From Oscillospiraceae bacterium (GTDB taxonomy: Bacteria > Bacillota > Clostridia > Oscillospirales > Oscillospiraceae), in NCBI GenBank assembly GCA_015067765.1, contig SVLV01000008.1:1-56223 (forward strand): 56,223 nucleotides of DNA. Reading direction: 5' to 3'. Within the stretch, counting starts at the first letter, position 1, and every line of letters begins with the position of its first letter. The notes below the pieces were generated by a model. That model had not been told where the DNA came from. It was given only the letters and a program-made list of their open reading frames with translations, and did no database searches. Positions 7,655-16,264 of this stretch are shown in pieces. The position numbers and the translations under genes are program-made.

Positions 7655-9463
7655 TCAATCGCTGTCCAGTTTGAGAACTGCCATGAAGGCCTCGGTGGGC
7701 ACCTGTACCGTACCCAGATTCCGCATCTTTTTCTTACCTTCCTTCTGCTTCTCCAGCAGCTTTTTCTTACGGGTAATGTCACCGCCGTAGCACTTGGCCA
7801 GCACATCCTTGCGCATCGCCTTGACGGTCTCCCGGGCGATAATGCGTCCGCCGATGGCGGCCTGAATGGGCACCTCAAACAGCTGCCGCGGGATATTCTC
7901 CTTCAGCTTTTCGCACAGACGGCGACCGCGGCCATAGGCCTTGTCCCGGTGAGCGATGAAGCTGAGGGCATCTACGCCGTCACCGTTGAGCAGCAGATCT
8001 ACCTTCACCAGATCGCTGGCCCGGTAACCGGACAACTCGTAGTCCAGCGAGGCATAGCCCTTGGTGTTTGCTTTCAGGGTATCAAAGAAATCGTAGATGA
8101 TCTCATTGAGAGGCATCTGATAGTGCAGCTCCACCAGATGGGTATCCAGATACTGCATGTCCTTGAACTCACCGCGGCGCTCCTGGCACATGGGCATGAT
8201 ATTGCCCACATAGTCCTGGGGGGAAATGATGGACACCTTCACATAGGGCTCCTCAGAATGCTCAATATGGCCGGGATCGGGGTAGTTGTGGGGGTTATCC
8301 ACCTTTACCATAGACCCGTCAGACTTATACACATGATAAATTACGCTGGGCAGGGTGGTGACCAGATCCAGATTGAACTCGCGCTCCAGGCGCTCCTGAA
8401 TCACTTCCATGTGGAGCATCCCCAGGAAGCCACAGCGGAAACCGAAGCCCAGGGCCACAGAGCTCTCCGGCTCAAAGGTCAGGGATGCATCGTTCAGCTG
8501 CAGTTTCTCCAGCGCATCTCTCAAATCGGGATACTTACTGCCGTCCTCGGTATAAATACCGCAGTACACCATGGACTGGGCAGGACGATAACCGGGCAGC
8601 GGCTCTGCCGCCGGATTTGCCGCCTCAGTGATGGTATCACCCACCTGCGTATCCTTCACATTCTTGATACTGGCGGTGAAGTAACCCACCTCGCCGGCCT
8701 GCAGGGCATCCGCCGGCTCATTGCCCAGAGGCTTGAGATATCCGCACTCCAGAATGGTGTACTCCGCGCCGGTCGCCATCATGCGGATGGTCTGTCCTTT
8801 GCGGATGGTGCCCTGCTTGATCCGGAAATAGACCACCACGCCCACATAGGGATCGTACTGGCTGTCAAACACCAGTGCCTGCAGGGGGGCCTTGGGATCG
8901 CCGTCGGGAGCCGGAATGCTCTGCACCACGCCCTCCAGCACAGACTCGATATTCAGACCCAGCTTGGCGGAGATCTCCGGAGCCTCCAGAGCAGGCAGGC
9001 CGATGATATCCTCTACCTCCTGCTTGGCCTTCAGGGGGTCTGCTGCCGGCAGGTCGATCTTATTGAATACGGGCAGGATCTCCAGATCGTGATCCATGGC
9101 CAGGTAGGTGTTGGCCAAAGTCTGTGCCTCCACACCCTGAGTGGAGTCTACCACCAGCAGTGCGCCCTCACAGGCGGCCAGAGAGCGGGACACCTCATAG
9201 TTAAAGTCCACATGGCCGGGGGTATCGATCAGATTCAGGGCGTAGGTCTCTCCGTCCTGTGCCTTGTAAAAGATCTGTACTGCGCGGGACTTAATGGTGA
9301 TACCGCGCTCCTTCTCCAGCTCCATGTTGTCCAGCAGTTGGTTGGACATCTCACGCTCCGACACCGCGCCGCACTGTTCCAGCAGACGGTCTGCCAGTGT
9401 GGATTTACCGTGGTCAATATGAGCAATAATGGAAAAATTACGAATATGAGACTGGTCAAACAT
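7655..9463 (-). CDS. lepA: Elongation factor 4 (LepA), ribosomal back-translocase GTPase
   Basis: GTPase of 602 residues that acts on ribosomes and affects translation under stress. G1 (AHIDHGKST, about 14-22), the effector region RGITIKS, DTPGH (G3) and NKID (G4) are all present, as is the LepA-specific C-terminal domain with [19 protein letters not shown] and [16 protein letters not shown]. Length is normal for the family. It stands alone on the minus strand with an XRE regulator 27 bases upstream, so the two may share a transcript. Confidence 0.98.
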   Translation of the reverse strand: MFDQSHIRNFSIIAHIDHGKSTLADRLLEQCGAVSEREMSNQLLDNMELEKERGITIKSRAVQIFYKAQDGETYALNLIDTPGHVDFNYEVSRSLAACEGALLVVDSTQGVEAQTLANTYLAMDHDLEILPVFNKIDLPAADPLKAKQEVEDIIGLPALEAPEISAKLGLNIESVLEGVVQSIPAPDGDPKAPLQALVFDSQYDPYVGVVVYFRIKQGTIRKGQTIRMMATGAEYTILECGYLKPLGNEPADALQAGEVGYFTASIKNVKDTQVGDTITEAANPAAEPLPGYRPAQSMVYCGIYTEDGSKYPDLRDALEKLQLNDASLTFEPESSVALGFGFRCGFLGMLHMEVIQERLEREFNLDLVTTLPSVIYHVYKSDGSMVKVDNPHNYPDPGHIEHSEEPYVKVSIISPQDYVGNIMPMCQERRGEFKDMQYLDTHLVELHYQMPLNEIIYDFFDTLKANTKGYASLDYELSGYRASDLVKVDLLLNGDGVDALSFIAHRDKAYGRGRRLCEKLKENIPRQLFEVPIQAAIGGRIIARETVKAMRKDVLAKCYGGDITRKKKLLEKQKEGKKKMRNLGTVQVPTEAFMAVLKLDSD

Positions 9464-9490
9464 AACGATAAACCTCCATCCAGGGAACCA

Positions 9491-10156
9491 TCACAGAATT
9501 TCTTTGCAGCGCTCGTCGGTATTGTGGAACAACTGGGCCGCACTTTGCCCCAGGCCCGGATATGCCGTCAAACTCTCCGCCGTCAGGGCGGGCAGCTCCT
9601 GCCGGCCGGCCAGTTCACCCAGCCGCCGCTGATACTGCATCCGACTCAGATCCATATCCGCCTGCACCAGCCCGGCATCGAAATCCGCCGGGGTCGCGGC
9701 AAACAGATCCTCGTTTCCGCCAGAGGCCCGGTAGAGCAGCCGCAGCAGCTGATACAATCCGGAGGCCAGATAGCTGCCGGCAGCACCGATCAGCTGGCGG
9801 TCCCCCGTCTTGCCCAACAGGTCAAACAGCATACCGGCTGTGTTTACCACCAGCTTCTTCTGCAGTGTGGCCAGAATACTGCCCTTCAGGCTGCCCTTTT
9901 CCACAGAGGCATCATACAGATCATCGGCTCCGATGATGGCACCATCCCGGCTCAAAGTGCGCCCCAGCAGATAATCCGCCGACACATGGTAATAGTCACA
10001 CACCTTTACCACAAAAGCCAGACCCGGCTCCCGGATCCCATTTTCATAATGGCTCAGCAGCGCCTGAGAAATCCCCAGTTCGCCGGCAGCCTTGCGCTGC
10101 GAGATTCCCTTCTCCTGCCGCAGCAGGCTCAGCGTGCGGGAAAAATCACTGCTCAT
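9491..10156 (-). CDS. XRE family helix-turn-helix regulator
   Basis: Cytoplasmic DNA-binding protein of about 221 residues. The first 60 residues are a Cro/CI helix-turn-helix (LRQEKGISQRKAAGELGISQ followed by ALLSHYENGIREP). The remaining 150 residues are helical and match no family I recognise. I prefer the second ATG (10156), which has GAGG nine bases upstream; the first ATG at 10165 touches its ribosome site. It lies upstream of lepA and diverges from the M23 peptidase gene, so either could be a target. Confidence 0.8.
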   Translation of the reverse strand: MSSDFSRTLSLLRQEKGISQRKAAGELGISQALLSHYENGIREPGLAFVVKVCDYYHVSADYLLGRTLSRDGAIIGADDLYDASVEKGSLKGSILATLQKKLVVNTAGMLFDLLGKTGDRQLIGAAGSYLASGLYQLLRLLYRASGGNEDLFAATPADFDAGLVQADMDLSRMQYQRRLGELAGRQELPALTAESLTAYPGLGQSAAQLFHNTDERCKEIL

Positions 10157-10193
10157 TCCTCTCATCCTCTTCTTTACACATTCTTATTACAGG

Positions 10194-10229
10194 AAGTAAA
10201 TTATATCCCATATTATACAAAAAGTAAAT
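10194..10229 (-). promoter_or_regulatory. Promoter of the XRE gene with a repeated octamer
   Basis: On the minus strand TTTACT (10223-10228) is 17 bases from TATAAT (10200-10205). The octamer AAGTAAAT occurs twice (10194-10201 and 10222-10229), once over each promoter element, and may be a repeat recognised by the regulator itself. Confidence 0.65.
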
Positions 10230-10289
10230 GGCATTTTCCAGTTTTTCTTTTCATGGCAAGTCTTTCCTGTTAAAGTAGGGAAATTTCAC

Positions 10290-10341
10290 TTGACGGGATT
10301 CGGAAAACCATGTAAGATACATTTTGTAACGATTTTGTAAC
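10290..10341 (+). promoter_or_regulatory. Promoter of the M23 peptidase gene with a WalR-type box
   Basis: TTGACG (10290-10295) is 17 bases from TAAGAT (10313-10318). At the predicted start of transcription lies TGTAAC-N5-TGTAAC (10325-10341), which fits the published WalR/YycF consensus of two TGTWAH hexamers five bases apart. WalR controls cell-wall hydrolases in Bacillus and Staphylococcus. Confidence 0.65.
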
Positions 10342-10360
10342 TTTTAGGATTGGACATTCT

Positions 10361-12076
10361 ATGGAAAAACGAAAGCGAGTTTCGGAAAAGCGGCTGCAGG
10401 TGAAAGACCCCAAGCCCTCCTTTTGGACTTTTTGGAAAAACAATTTAAAGGATTGGATCTGGTATCTGGAGGAGCATCCGGATTGGTATGTGATCGATCC
10501 GCAGGCCGCGGTACGCCGTTGGACAGCTCCGCTGCGCAAGAATCTGTCCCATACCCATCGCAAGCTTACGCAGGCCAAAAGTGCTTCGCACCAGTTTACA
10601 GAGTCCAACCATAAGCTGACGCAATTTCTGCTGTTTGCAGGCAGCTGTATTCCCCGTGCACTGGGCTTGCTGCAGGAACGATTTTTGAATTCGCGGAAAA
10701 AGCGGATCCGTTCCAAAAGTCTGCAGCACGCCTTTGAGAACATGCACCTGCATCCCCTTGTCTTTTTAGGTGGCGCCGCCATGATCGCCGTGGCAGCCGT
10801 GGTGATGAGTCTTTATACCATCGGAACCACCGCCCGGTATGACGGTGTCAAACTGGGTACAGTCTCCAGCCGTTCCACGGTAAATGCCGTGGTGACCCAT
10901 CTGGAGGAGGCCACCCGCCAAACTCTGGGAGACAGTGATTACACCATCGACCGGGATCGGCTGGATACTCAGTGGACCGTGGTGGCCCGCTCTCAGCTGG
11001 CCGATCAGGATCTTCTGGAGGCTGAACTGACCGAACAGATCGGTTTGGTGGATTATGGCTATGTGCTGTATGTCAATGAGGAGCCGGTGGCAGCCACCAA
11101 GTTCTCCGGAGCACTGGAGGAACTGCTGGAGCAGCTGAAAGTCGGCTACATTACAGACAATACGGTCACATGCTCCTTCCAGGAGAAAGTGGAGATCCGG
11201 CAGGACTATGTGGATGCCAAGTACATGATGAATCTGGGCTACATTGCAGAGCTGCTCCACGACACCAAACAGGCAGAGAAAACCTATACGGTCAAGTCCG
11301 GTGATGTGTGGTCCCGGATCGCTGAGGCCCATCAAATGAGCAGCAGTCAGCTGCTGGATTTGAACCCCGGCTATAACATCAGCCTGATCCATGTGGGCGA
11401 TGTGCTGACGGTCAGCAACGCCGTCTCCTATCTGACGGTGGTCAATGTGGAGCGTCAGAGTTATGTGGAGGATGTGCCCTACGCCACCACTTATCAGGAT
11501 GACTCCAGTATGTACGAGGGCGATTACCGGGTGCTGAGCCCCGGCAAGGTCGGTAAGGCCGATGTCACGGCCAATGTCACCTACATCAACGGCGAGGAGA
11601 TCGACCGCGAGGTAGTCGCTTCCGTCACTCTGGAGGAGCCTGTCACCGAGCTGCAGGCCCGTGGCACCAAGAAGCGCCCCTCCTGGCATCCCACCGGCAG
11701 CTTCCGCTGGCCCTGCAGCGGACGAATCACCTCCTATTTCGGCTACCGCAACACCGGCATCCCCGGTGCATCCACCTACCACAAGGGCATCGACATCGCC
11801 AACAGTTACGGCACTTCCATCCTGGCTGCCGATGGCGGTACCGTCTCCTACTCCGGCTGGATGGGTGGATACGGATATCTGGTAATCATCAATCACGGCA
11901 ACGGATATCAAACCTATTACGGGCATAACAGTTCGCTGTTGGTCTCTGTGGGCGAGCATGTGTATAAGGGTCAGCGGATCGCCCGAATGGGCTCCACCGG
12001 TGTCAGCAGCGGCAATCACTGTCACTTTGGCATCATGAAGAATGGCACCTTTGTCAATCCGCTCAATTACATCTAA
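10361..12076 (+). CDS. Membrane-anchored M23 peptidase with LysM and G5 domains
   Basis: Probable cell-wall endopeptidase of 571 residues. A basic cytoplasmic N-terminus of about 133 residues comes first, then one transmembrane helix (about 134-155). Next come a linker domain, a LysM motif (about 307-350, YTVKSGDVWSRIAE), a G5-like region (about 365-430) and a C-terminal M23 domain. The zinc ligands His474, Asp477 (HKGID) and His555 (HCHFG) are present, so the peptidase should be active outside the cell. The long cytoplasmic tail has no signal peptide and matches no domain I know. The ribosome site is weak. A WalR-like box precedes the gene. Confidence 0.9.
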   Translation: MEKRKRVSEKRLQVKDPKPSFWTFWKNNLKDWIWYLEEHPDWYVIDPQAAVRRWTAPLRKNLSHTHRKLTQAKSASHQFTESNHKLTQFLLFAGSCIPRALGLLQERFLNSRKKRIRSKSLQHAFENMHLHPLVFLGGAAMIAVAAVVMSLYTIGTTARYDGVKLGTVSSRSTVNAVVTHLEEATRQTLGDSDYTIDRDRLDTQWTVVARSQLADQDLLEAELTEQIGLVDYGYVLYVNEEPVAATKFSGALEELLEQLKVGYITDNTVTCSFQEKVEIRQDYVDAKYMMNLGYIAELLHDTKQAEKTYTVKSGDVWSRIAEAHQMSSSQLLDLNPGYNISLIHVGDVLTVSNAVSYLTVVNVERQSYVEDVPYATTYQDDSSMYEGDYRVLSPGKVGKADVTANVTYINGEEIDREVVASVTLEEPVTELQARGTKKRPSWHPTGSFRWPCSGRITSYFGYRNTGIPGASTYHKGIDIANSYGTSILAADGGTVSYSGWMGGYGYLVIINHGNGYQTYYGHNSSLLVSVGEHVYKGQRIARMGSTGVSSGNHCHFGIMKNGTFVNPLNYI

Positions 12077-12078
12077 CC

Positions 12079-12113
12079 AAAAAGATCGTCTCTTTACCGG
12101 AGACGATCTTTTT
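12079..12113 (+). terminator. Terminator of the M23 peptidase gene
   Basis: A 14-bp stem (AAAAAGATCGTCTC and its complement) with a seven-base loop and a T run begins two bases after the stop codon. Confidence 0.88.
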
Positions 12114-12121
12114 TATGAAAT

Positions 12122-12162
12122 GTGATTTTATCACTGTTTTTTCTTTCCGGCTGTGTTATAAT
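12122..12162 (+). promoter_or_regulatory. Rubredoxin gene promoter with a Crp/Fnr-like dyad at about -41
   Basis: The -10 box TATAAT (12157-12162) has no good -35 box. Instead the palindrome GTGAT-TTT-ATCAC (12122-12134) is centred about 41 bases before the predicted start, the position used by class II Crp/Fnr activators. Confidence 0.55.
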
Positions 12163-12193
12163 AAAGAAAATCAAAACAGAAGGAGGATTCTGT

Positions 12194-12829
12194 ATGGATC
12201 GCAAAGTTTTGGAAAAAATCAACTACGGCCTGTTTCTGGTAGGCACTTCTTTCAATGGCAAGCAGGTTGGTTGTATCGTCAACTCTTTTGCACAGGTCAC
12301 CAGCAATATGCCCCAGAAGTTCACCGTTACCCTCAACCGGGATAACGAGACCTGCAAGGCTCTGCTGGAAACCCGCACCTTTGCCGTGACCATGCTGGGC
12401 AAGGATTGCGCCAAGGATCTGGTCAATCTGTTCGGCTATAAGTCCAGCCGCGTGGTGGATAAATTCGCCTCCTACGAGACTGCTGTGGATGAACTGGGCA
12501 ACCCCTATATTGCCGACGGCATGGTGGGCCGCGTCACCTGCAAGGTGGTGGACACCATGGATGTGGGCCGCTATGTACTGTTCCTGTGCGAAGGCGTCAG
12601 CGGCGAAGTGCTGGGTGACGGCCGGATGATGACCGTGGATGAGTTCCTGGGCAAGGATCAGGCCGCCGTACCGCCCACTGCCACCGTTTACCGCACACTG
12701 GAAGAGGTGAGCGGTTGGGTGTGCCCCCTGTGCGGTTATGTCTATAACGGCGAAAAGATGCCCGAGGGTTATCTGTGCCCCCTGTGCCGCTGCCCCGGTG
12801 AAAAGTTCACCCGGAAGCAGACCACCTGA
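12194..12829 (+). CDS. High-molecular-weight rubredoxin (flavin reductase-rubredoxin fusion)
   Basis: Electron carrier of 211 residues. The N-terminal 160 residues form an FMN-binding flavin reductase-like domain (NGKQVGCIVNSFAQVTS). The C-terminal part is a rubredoxin with two iron knuckles, CPLCGY and CPLC. Homologues such as Hrb of Moorella pass electrons to flavodiiron proteins that remove oxygen or nitric oxide; that role is family knowledge. The second knuckle reads CPLCRCPGEKF and has an additional cysteine. The ATG at 12194 has AGGAGG seven bases upstream. No flavodiiron gene is in the window. Confidence 0.9.
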   Translation: MDRKVLEKINYGLFLVGTSFNGKQVGCIVNSFAQVTSNMPQKFTVTLNRDNETCKALLETRTFAVTMLGKDCAKDLVNLFGYKSSRVVDKFASYETAVDELGNPYIADGMVGRVTCKVVDTMDVGRYVLFLCEGVSGEVLGDGRMMTVDEFLGKDQAAVPPTATVYRTLEEVSGWVCPLCGYVYNGEKMPEGYLCPLCRCPGEKFTRKQTT

Positions 12830-12842
12830 TTGTTTCCTATAT

Positions 12843-12873
12843 AAAAACCGGACGGCTGAGCCGTCCGGTTTTT
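12843..12873. terminator. Bidirectional terminator after the rubredoxin gene
   Basis: A 14-bp stem (AAAAACCGGACGGC and its complement) with a TGA loop lies between converging genes with A and T tracts on both sides. Confidence 0.88.
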
Positions 12874-12880
12874 TATTGTT

Positions 12881-14317
12881 TCAGCACTGCTTCATCAGCC
12901 GAATGAAGAACTCCACGGCGCGGCGGGCAGTTTCCACGCGGATCCGCTCGTTGTTGCCATGAATGGTGCCCCGCTCCTCCTTGGTCAGGTCCATAGCGGA
13001 GAAGCGATAGACCTTATCCGAGATGCGGCCATAATGGCGGCTGTCGGAACACTGTACCATCAGATAGGGTGCCACCAGGCAGCCGCGCCAGGTGCCCGAT
13101 ACGGCCCGGCACACCCGCTGCCAGCCCTCACAATCCGTACGGGAAATGCGGCTGGGGTTCATGCCGTGCAGGGCGGTCAGCTGGATTTTATCGTTGCCCA
13201 CGGTTTCTTTCAGATAGGCCATGGCGCTGTCCATGGTATCCATGGGATTGAGACGGATGTTGCTGACCAGCGATGCGCTGGGCGGGATCACATTGGATGC
13301 CTTGCTGCCCTGCATCTGCGTAAAGGCCACGGTGGTGCGCACCAGTGCATTGATCTCACCACCACTCTTCTTGCAGATCAGATTCAGCACCGGCCCAAAG
13401 CACCAGAGGTTGGCAAAAATCATCCGATACACAAAAGTGGAATGACGGCCCAAGGTGTCGAACATCTCCGCCACCGGCTTGGTCAGATGGAAGGGGAAGG
13501 GCTTCTCCTCCACCCGGGCGCAGGCCCGCGCCAATTCCCCGATAGGGGTACGGGGCAGGGGCGCCGATGCGTGGCCGCCGCCGGAGGAGATGCGATACTC
13601 CACATCCAGCATGCCCTTCTCCGCAATACCGATCAGACCACAGGGCGCCTTGACACCGGGAAACACATTTTCCACCACGGCGCCGCCCTCATCCACGACA
13701 AGCGCCGGCTCGATTCCCTGTTCCTCAAACCAGTCCACGATCCGCACCGCGCCCAGGCCGTTGACCTCCTCGCCGCCGGAGAAAGCAAAATAGATATCGT
13801 GCTCCGGCACAAAACCCTGGGCGATCAGATGATCCGCCGCAGAGAGGATGCCGTTGAAGGTAACCTTGGTGTCCAGTGTGCCGCGCCCCCACAGAACGCC
13901 GTCTTCCAGAATAGCCTCAAAGGGGGGCTTATCCCAGTTCTCTTCCTCCACCGGTACCACATCGTAGTGGGCCATCAGTACAGCCGGATCACCGGGTTCT
14001 TTGCCGGGCCAGCGGTACAGCAGGGAGCGGTCTCCCAGCTGCTGCAGGGCGCAGACCCGATACACCTGGGGATACAGATCCGGCAGCAGGCCGATGAGCT
14101 TTTCGAACTCCGCCTCATCCTCCAAGCTATGATCCCGGTAGGAGACGGTCTTGCAGCGCACCAGCGCCTGCAGGTTGGCCAGCACCTTATCGCCATCAAA
14201 AGTCTCCTGCTCATAGATTTCCTCGCCGGTGGTCTTGGGGCGGAACTGCAGAGTTCGCACCAAAATCACGGCTGCAAACAGTGCCACAAGGGCCAGCAGG
14301 ATATACAAAACGATCAT
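12881..14317 (-). CDS. Membrane-anchored M20 peptidase (carboxypeptidase S/PM20D1-like)
   Basis: Metallopeptidase of 478 residues with one N-terminal membrane helix (residues 1-22) and the catalytic domain after it. M20 landmarks are seen in order: MAHYDVVPV, WGRGTLDTK, FSGGEEVNG, VVDEGGAVV and a late metal histidine in DSRHYGRISD. The close relatives are vacuolar carboxypeptidase S and PM20D1, which cut or join N-acyl amino acids. It is the last gene of a three-gene unit with two small polytopic membrane proteins, ending in a shared terminator. AGAGGAGGAGAG precedes the start. Confidence 0.88.
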   Translation of the reverse strand: MIVLYILLALVALFAAVILVRTLQFRPKTTGEEIYEQETFDGDKVLANLQALVRCKTVSYRDHSLEDEAEFEKLIGLLPDLYPQVYRVCALQQLGDRSLLYRWPGKEPGDPAVLMAHYDVVPVEEENWDKPPFEAILEDGVLWGRGTLDTKVTFNGILSAADHLIAQGFVPEHDIYFAFSGGEEVNGLGAVRIVDWFEEQGIEPALVVDEGGAVVENVFPGVKAPCGLIGIAEKGMLDVEYRISSGGGHASAPLPRTPIGELARACARVEEKPFPFHLTKPVAEMFDTLGRHSTFVYRMIFANLWCFGPVLNLICKKSGGEINALVRTTVAFTQMQGSKASNVIPPSASLVSNIRLNPMDTMDSAMAYLKETVGNDKIQLTALHGMNPSRISRTDCEGWQRVCRAVSGTWRGCLVAPYLMVQCSDSRHYGRISDKVYRFSAMDLTKEERGTIHGNNERIRVETARRAVEFFIRLMKQC

Positions 14318-14332
14318 ACGTCTCTCCTCCTC

Positions 14333-14998
14333 TTACAGAAGTCCCTTTTTGTACATCACACGGCTGACGGCCAGCGTGAACAGAATGCTGACGGGAACCA
14401 TGATGCTCACTGTTCCGGCATTGAGGGCCGGCACAAAAATGAACAGGACCAGCATCAGCACAACAGGGGCCACAGAGATCTTCCAGTTCTTGGACACGAA
14501 GGCCACGCCCAATCCGCCGAACAGGGCCGGCAGGATCTGCGCAAATGCCGGAGCCAGCACAGGAGACTGCAGCACCGGTTCCAGCGGGGCAATCAACAGA
14601 ACACCCACAATGATGATCACGGTGGTGACAATGCTGGAGATGGCAATGGCGATGGTGGAGATCACCTCACCCTCCTCACTGTTGGCTTTCACCCCGGCCT
14701 GCTCCAGCGCACCCAGCGCACAGGGCAGCTTCAGATTGGTAATATTGCCGGTGACGAAAGACAAATAGGAGCCGCCGGCACCCAGCATGGGCACATAGGT
14801 GATGGTCTCCACAATACCCACCGCCCAGTACATGGGCGCGGTGGCCAGCAGGCCCATAGCCAGCCCCTTCCAATCGGGAGCCGTACCAAACAACAGCCCC
14901 ACCACCAGCGGGAACACCATCAAAATTCCCATCACGGACAGGTTCCAAATGGTGCCATCCCGATGTACGGAATCCATATAGGTAAGATTCTTTTTCAT
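14333..14998 (-). CDS. Polytopic membrane protein, partner of the DUF5058-like protein
   Basis: Hydrophobic protein of about 221 residues with roughly six membrane helices. I do not recognise a named family. Glycine-rich segments (VPMLGAGGSYLSFVTGNITN and LPALFGGLGVAFVSKNW) are the most conserved-looking parts. The ATG at 14998 has AAGGAGG eight bases upstream, better than the GTG at 15007. It lies between the DUF5058-like protein and the M20 peptidase with gaps of 13 and 15 bases. Two unequal membrane halves side by side suggest a two-component carrier, which is inference. Confidence 0.8.
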   Translation of the reverse strand: MKKNLTYMDSVHRDGTIWNLSVMGILMVFPLVVGLLFGTAPDWKGLAMGLLATAPMYWAVGIVETITYVPMLGAGGSYLSFVTGNITNLKLPCALGALEQAGVKANSEEGEVISTIAIAISSIVTTVIIIVGVLLIAPLEPVLQSPVLAPAFAQILPALFGGLGVAFVSKNWKISVAPVVLMLVLFIFVPALNAGTVSIMVPVSILFTLAVSRVMYKKGLL

Positions 14999-15011
14999 GA
15001 TGTGCACCTCC

Positions 15012-15749
15012 TTATCCCAGCCACGCCGTAATGGGGATCGCTGCCGCCATGCCGCCCAGCAGACTGATGGGCAGCGCGTATTCCGACAGCCATTTCCAGC
15101 CGGTCACTTTCATGCCCAGCGCTGTCAGCACCATCAGCAGCGCCGAAACGGCCATTACGCACACAGGGATCAGTCCGGAGGTATCTCCCACAAAAATGGT
15201 GGAGAAATCGCAAAACACATAGCCCAGGAAGGCGGAAATCATACCGATAAACAGGGCATTCTGGAAGGTATCGCCCCACTTCTTGTCCCGCTTCTCCATC
15301 AGGTCCATGCCGCTCTGCAGACGCTTGGCCAGCACCGGCACCAGCCAGATGCCTACCATAATGCTGAGGGTCATGACCCACGCAATGGTCACATACTGCT
15401 GCGCTGTCAGACTGGTCACCTGACCAAACACCAGGCCCATAGCGCTCTCTGCGTTGGTAGCTGCGATCGTCTCATAGGACATGGAACCCACCACGCTTAG
15501 CCGCAGCCAGGGCAGCGGAAGTCCCAGATCCTTGGACAGGGTCATCACACTGATGACAATCGCCACAGCCGGTGCTACTGTAAACATGGCCGCCGAGCGC
15601 ATGGTATGCCGCAGCTTTTTCTGATCCATCCCCAGTTCCTTAGCCCGGCGCAGCGCCTTGACCAGGAAAAACACCGATTGGCCCAGCACGGCCAAGATGA
15701 TGAGTCCCACCAGGACAAAGAGGATGGGACTATTGACGGAAAAATCCAT
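15012..15749 (-). CDS. DUF5058-like membrane protein
   Basis: Membrane protein of 245 residues with about six helices. The N-terminal pattern (PILFVLVGLIILAVLGQSVF then KALRRAKELGM) recalls DUF5058; that match is from memory and needs a profile search. The middle contains AATNAESAMGLVFGQ, with polar residues within a hydrophobic setting that could line a substrate path. It is the first gene of the three-gene unit. A -10 box TATAAT (plus-strand 15803-15808) lies upstream with a weak -35 region. Function is unknown; transport is a guess from context. Confidence 0.78.
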   Translation of the reverse strand: MDFSVNSPILFVLVGLIILAVLGQSVFFLVKALRRAKELGMDQKKLRHTMRSAAMFTVAPAVAIVISVMTLSKDLGLPLPWLRLSVVGSMSYETIAATNAESAMGLVFGQVTSLTAQQYVTIAWVMTLSIMVGIWLVPVLAKRLQSGMDLMEKRDKKWGDTFQNALFIGMISAFLGYVFCDFSTIFVGDTSGLIPVCVMAVSALLMVLTALGMKVTGWKWLSEYALPISLLGGMAAAIPITAWLG

Positions 15750-15906
15750 TCCAATCCCTCTTTTCTCTTGTTTTGCCTTTATCTGTCGGCTTTTCTGAAC
15801 ACATTATAACACCCTCAGTCGGGAAAATCTACCTCCCGCAGCTATCATCCTTCCGGCAGGAGTCAATGTTTCTTTCTCGCTATAAAAAATTTTTTGCAAA
15901 AAGTTG

Positions 15907-15935
15907 TTGACAAGTCAAAAAGCAGGTGCTATGAT
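15907..15935 (+). promoter_or_regulatory. Promoter of the T-box operon
   Basis: TTGACA (15907-15912), 17 bases, TATGAT (15930-15935). This is a near-consensus promoter placed directly before the T-box leader, with transcription expected to start near 15942. Confidence 0.88.
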
Positions 15936-15941
15936 TGGGAA

Positions 15942-16217
15942 CATCAAAAAACGCGATGACGCAGAGTAGTAAGCAAGGACAGTCTTTCAGAGAAGTGCCG
16001 GTTGGTGCGAGGCACAAAGTTCTGAAATTGCCGAACTGGCTGCAACAGCGGCTGCCCCGAAATTCAGTAGGTGCAGACGGAAGTCCCCGTTACAGGACAG
16101 GGGTATGTTGGTATCCCGCAGAGGGTGTTCTCACGAAGAGGACAAAGAAGAGTGGTACCGCGGAAGGTTCGCCTTTCGTCTCTTCTGCCAAAGGGCAGGA
16201 AAGACGAAGGGTTTTTT
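15942..16217 (+). promoter_or_regulatory. T-box leader, probably sensing tRNA-Leu
   Basis: The T-box sequence AGAGTGGTACCGCGG (16149-16163) is followed by a long terminator hairpin (arms 16172-16189 and 16194-16210) and a T run. Stem I is recognisable: GCAG (15961-15964) pairs with CTGC (16040-16043), GCAA (15973-15976) pairs with TTGC (16028-16031), and the apical GGTTGGTGCGA lies at 16000-16010. The specifier loop holds AGTA on one side and GAACTGG on the other. Reading CTG (16036-16038) gives leucine with the conserved purine after it; reading TGG gives tryptophan. The bulge TGGT (16153-16156) pairs with a tRNA ending ACCA. That fits tRNA-Leu (A73) and not the usual bacterial tRNA-Trp (G73), so leucine is favoured. 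Confidence 0.9.
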
Positions 16218-16264
16218 GTTTTTCCTGGCAAACATCTCAATCTATTTGCAGGAGGAAACATCGT

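Noticed and set aside
7541-10273. Very long open frame on the plus strand opposite lepA
   Set aside because: It is antisense to lepA and the XRE gene, has no ribosome site, and its translation shows only low-complexity residues. It results from the codon bias of lepA.
16037-16039. Tryptophan (TGG) as the T-box specifier
   Set aside because: The following base would be a pyrimidine and the TGGT bulge would not match tRNA-Trp with G73, so leucine (CTG) is preferred, though not proven.
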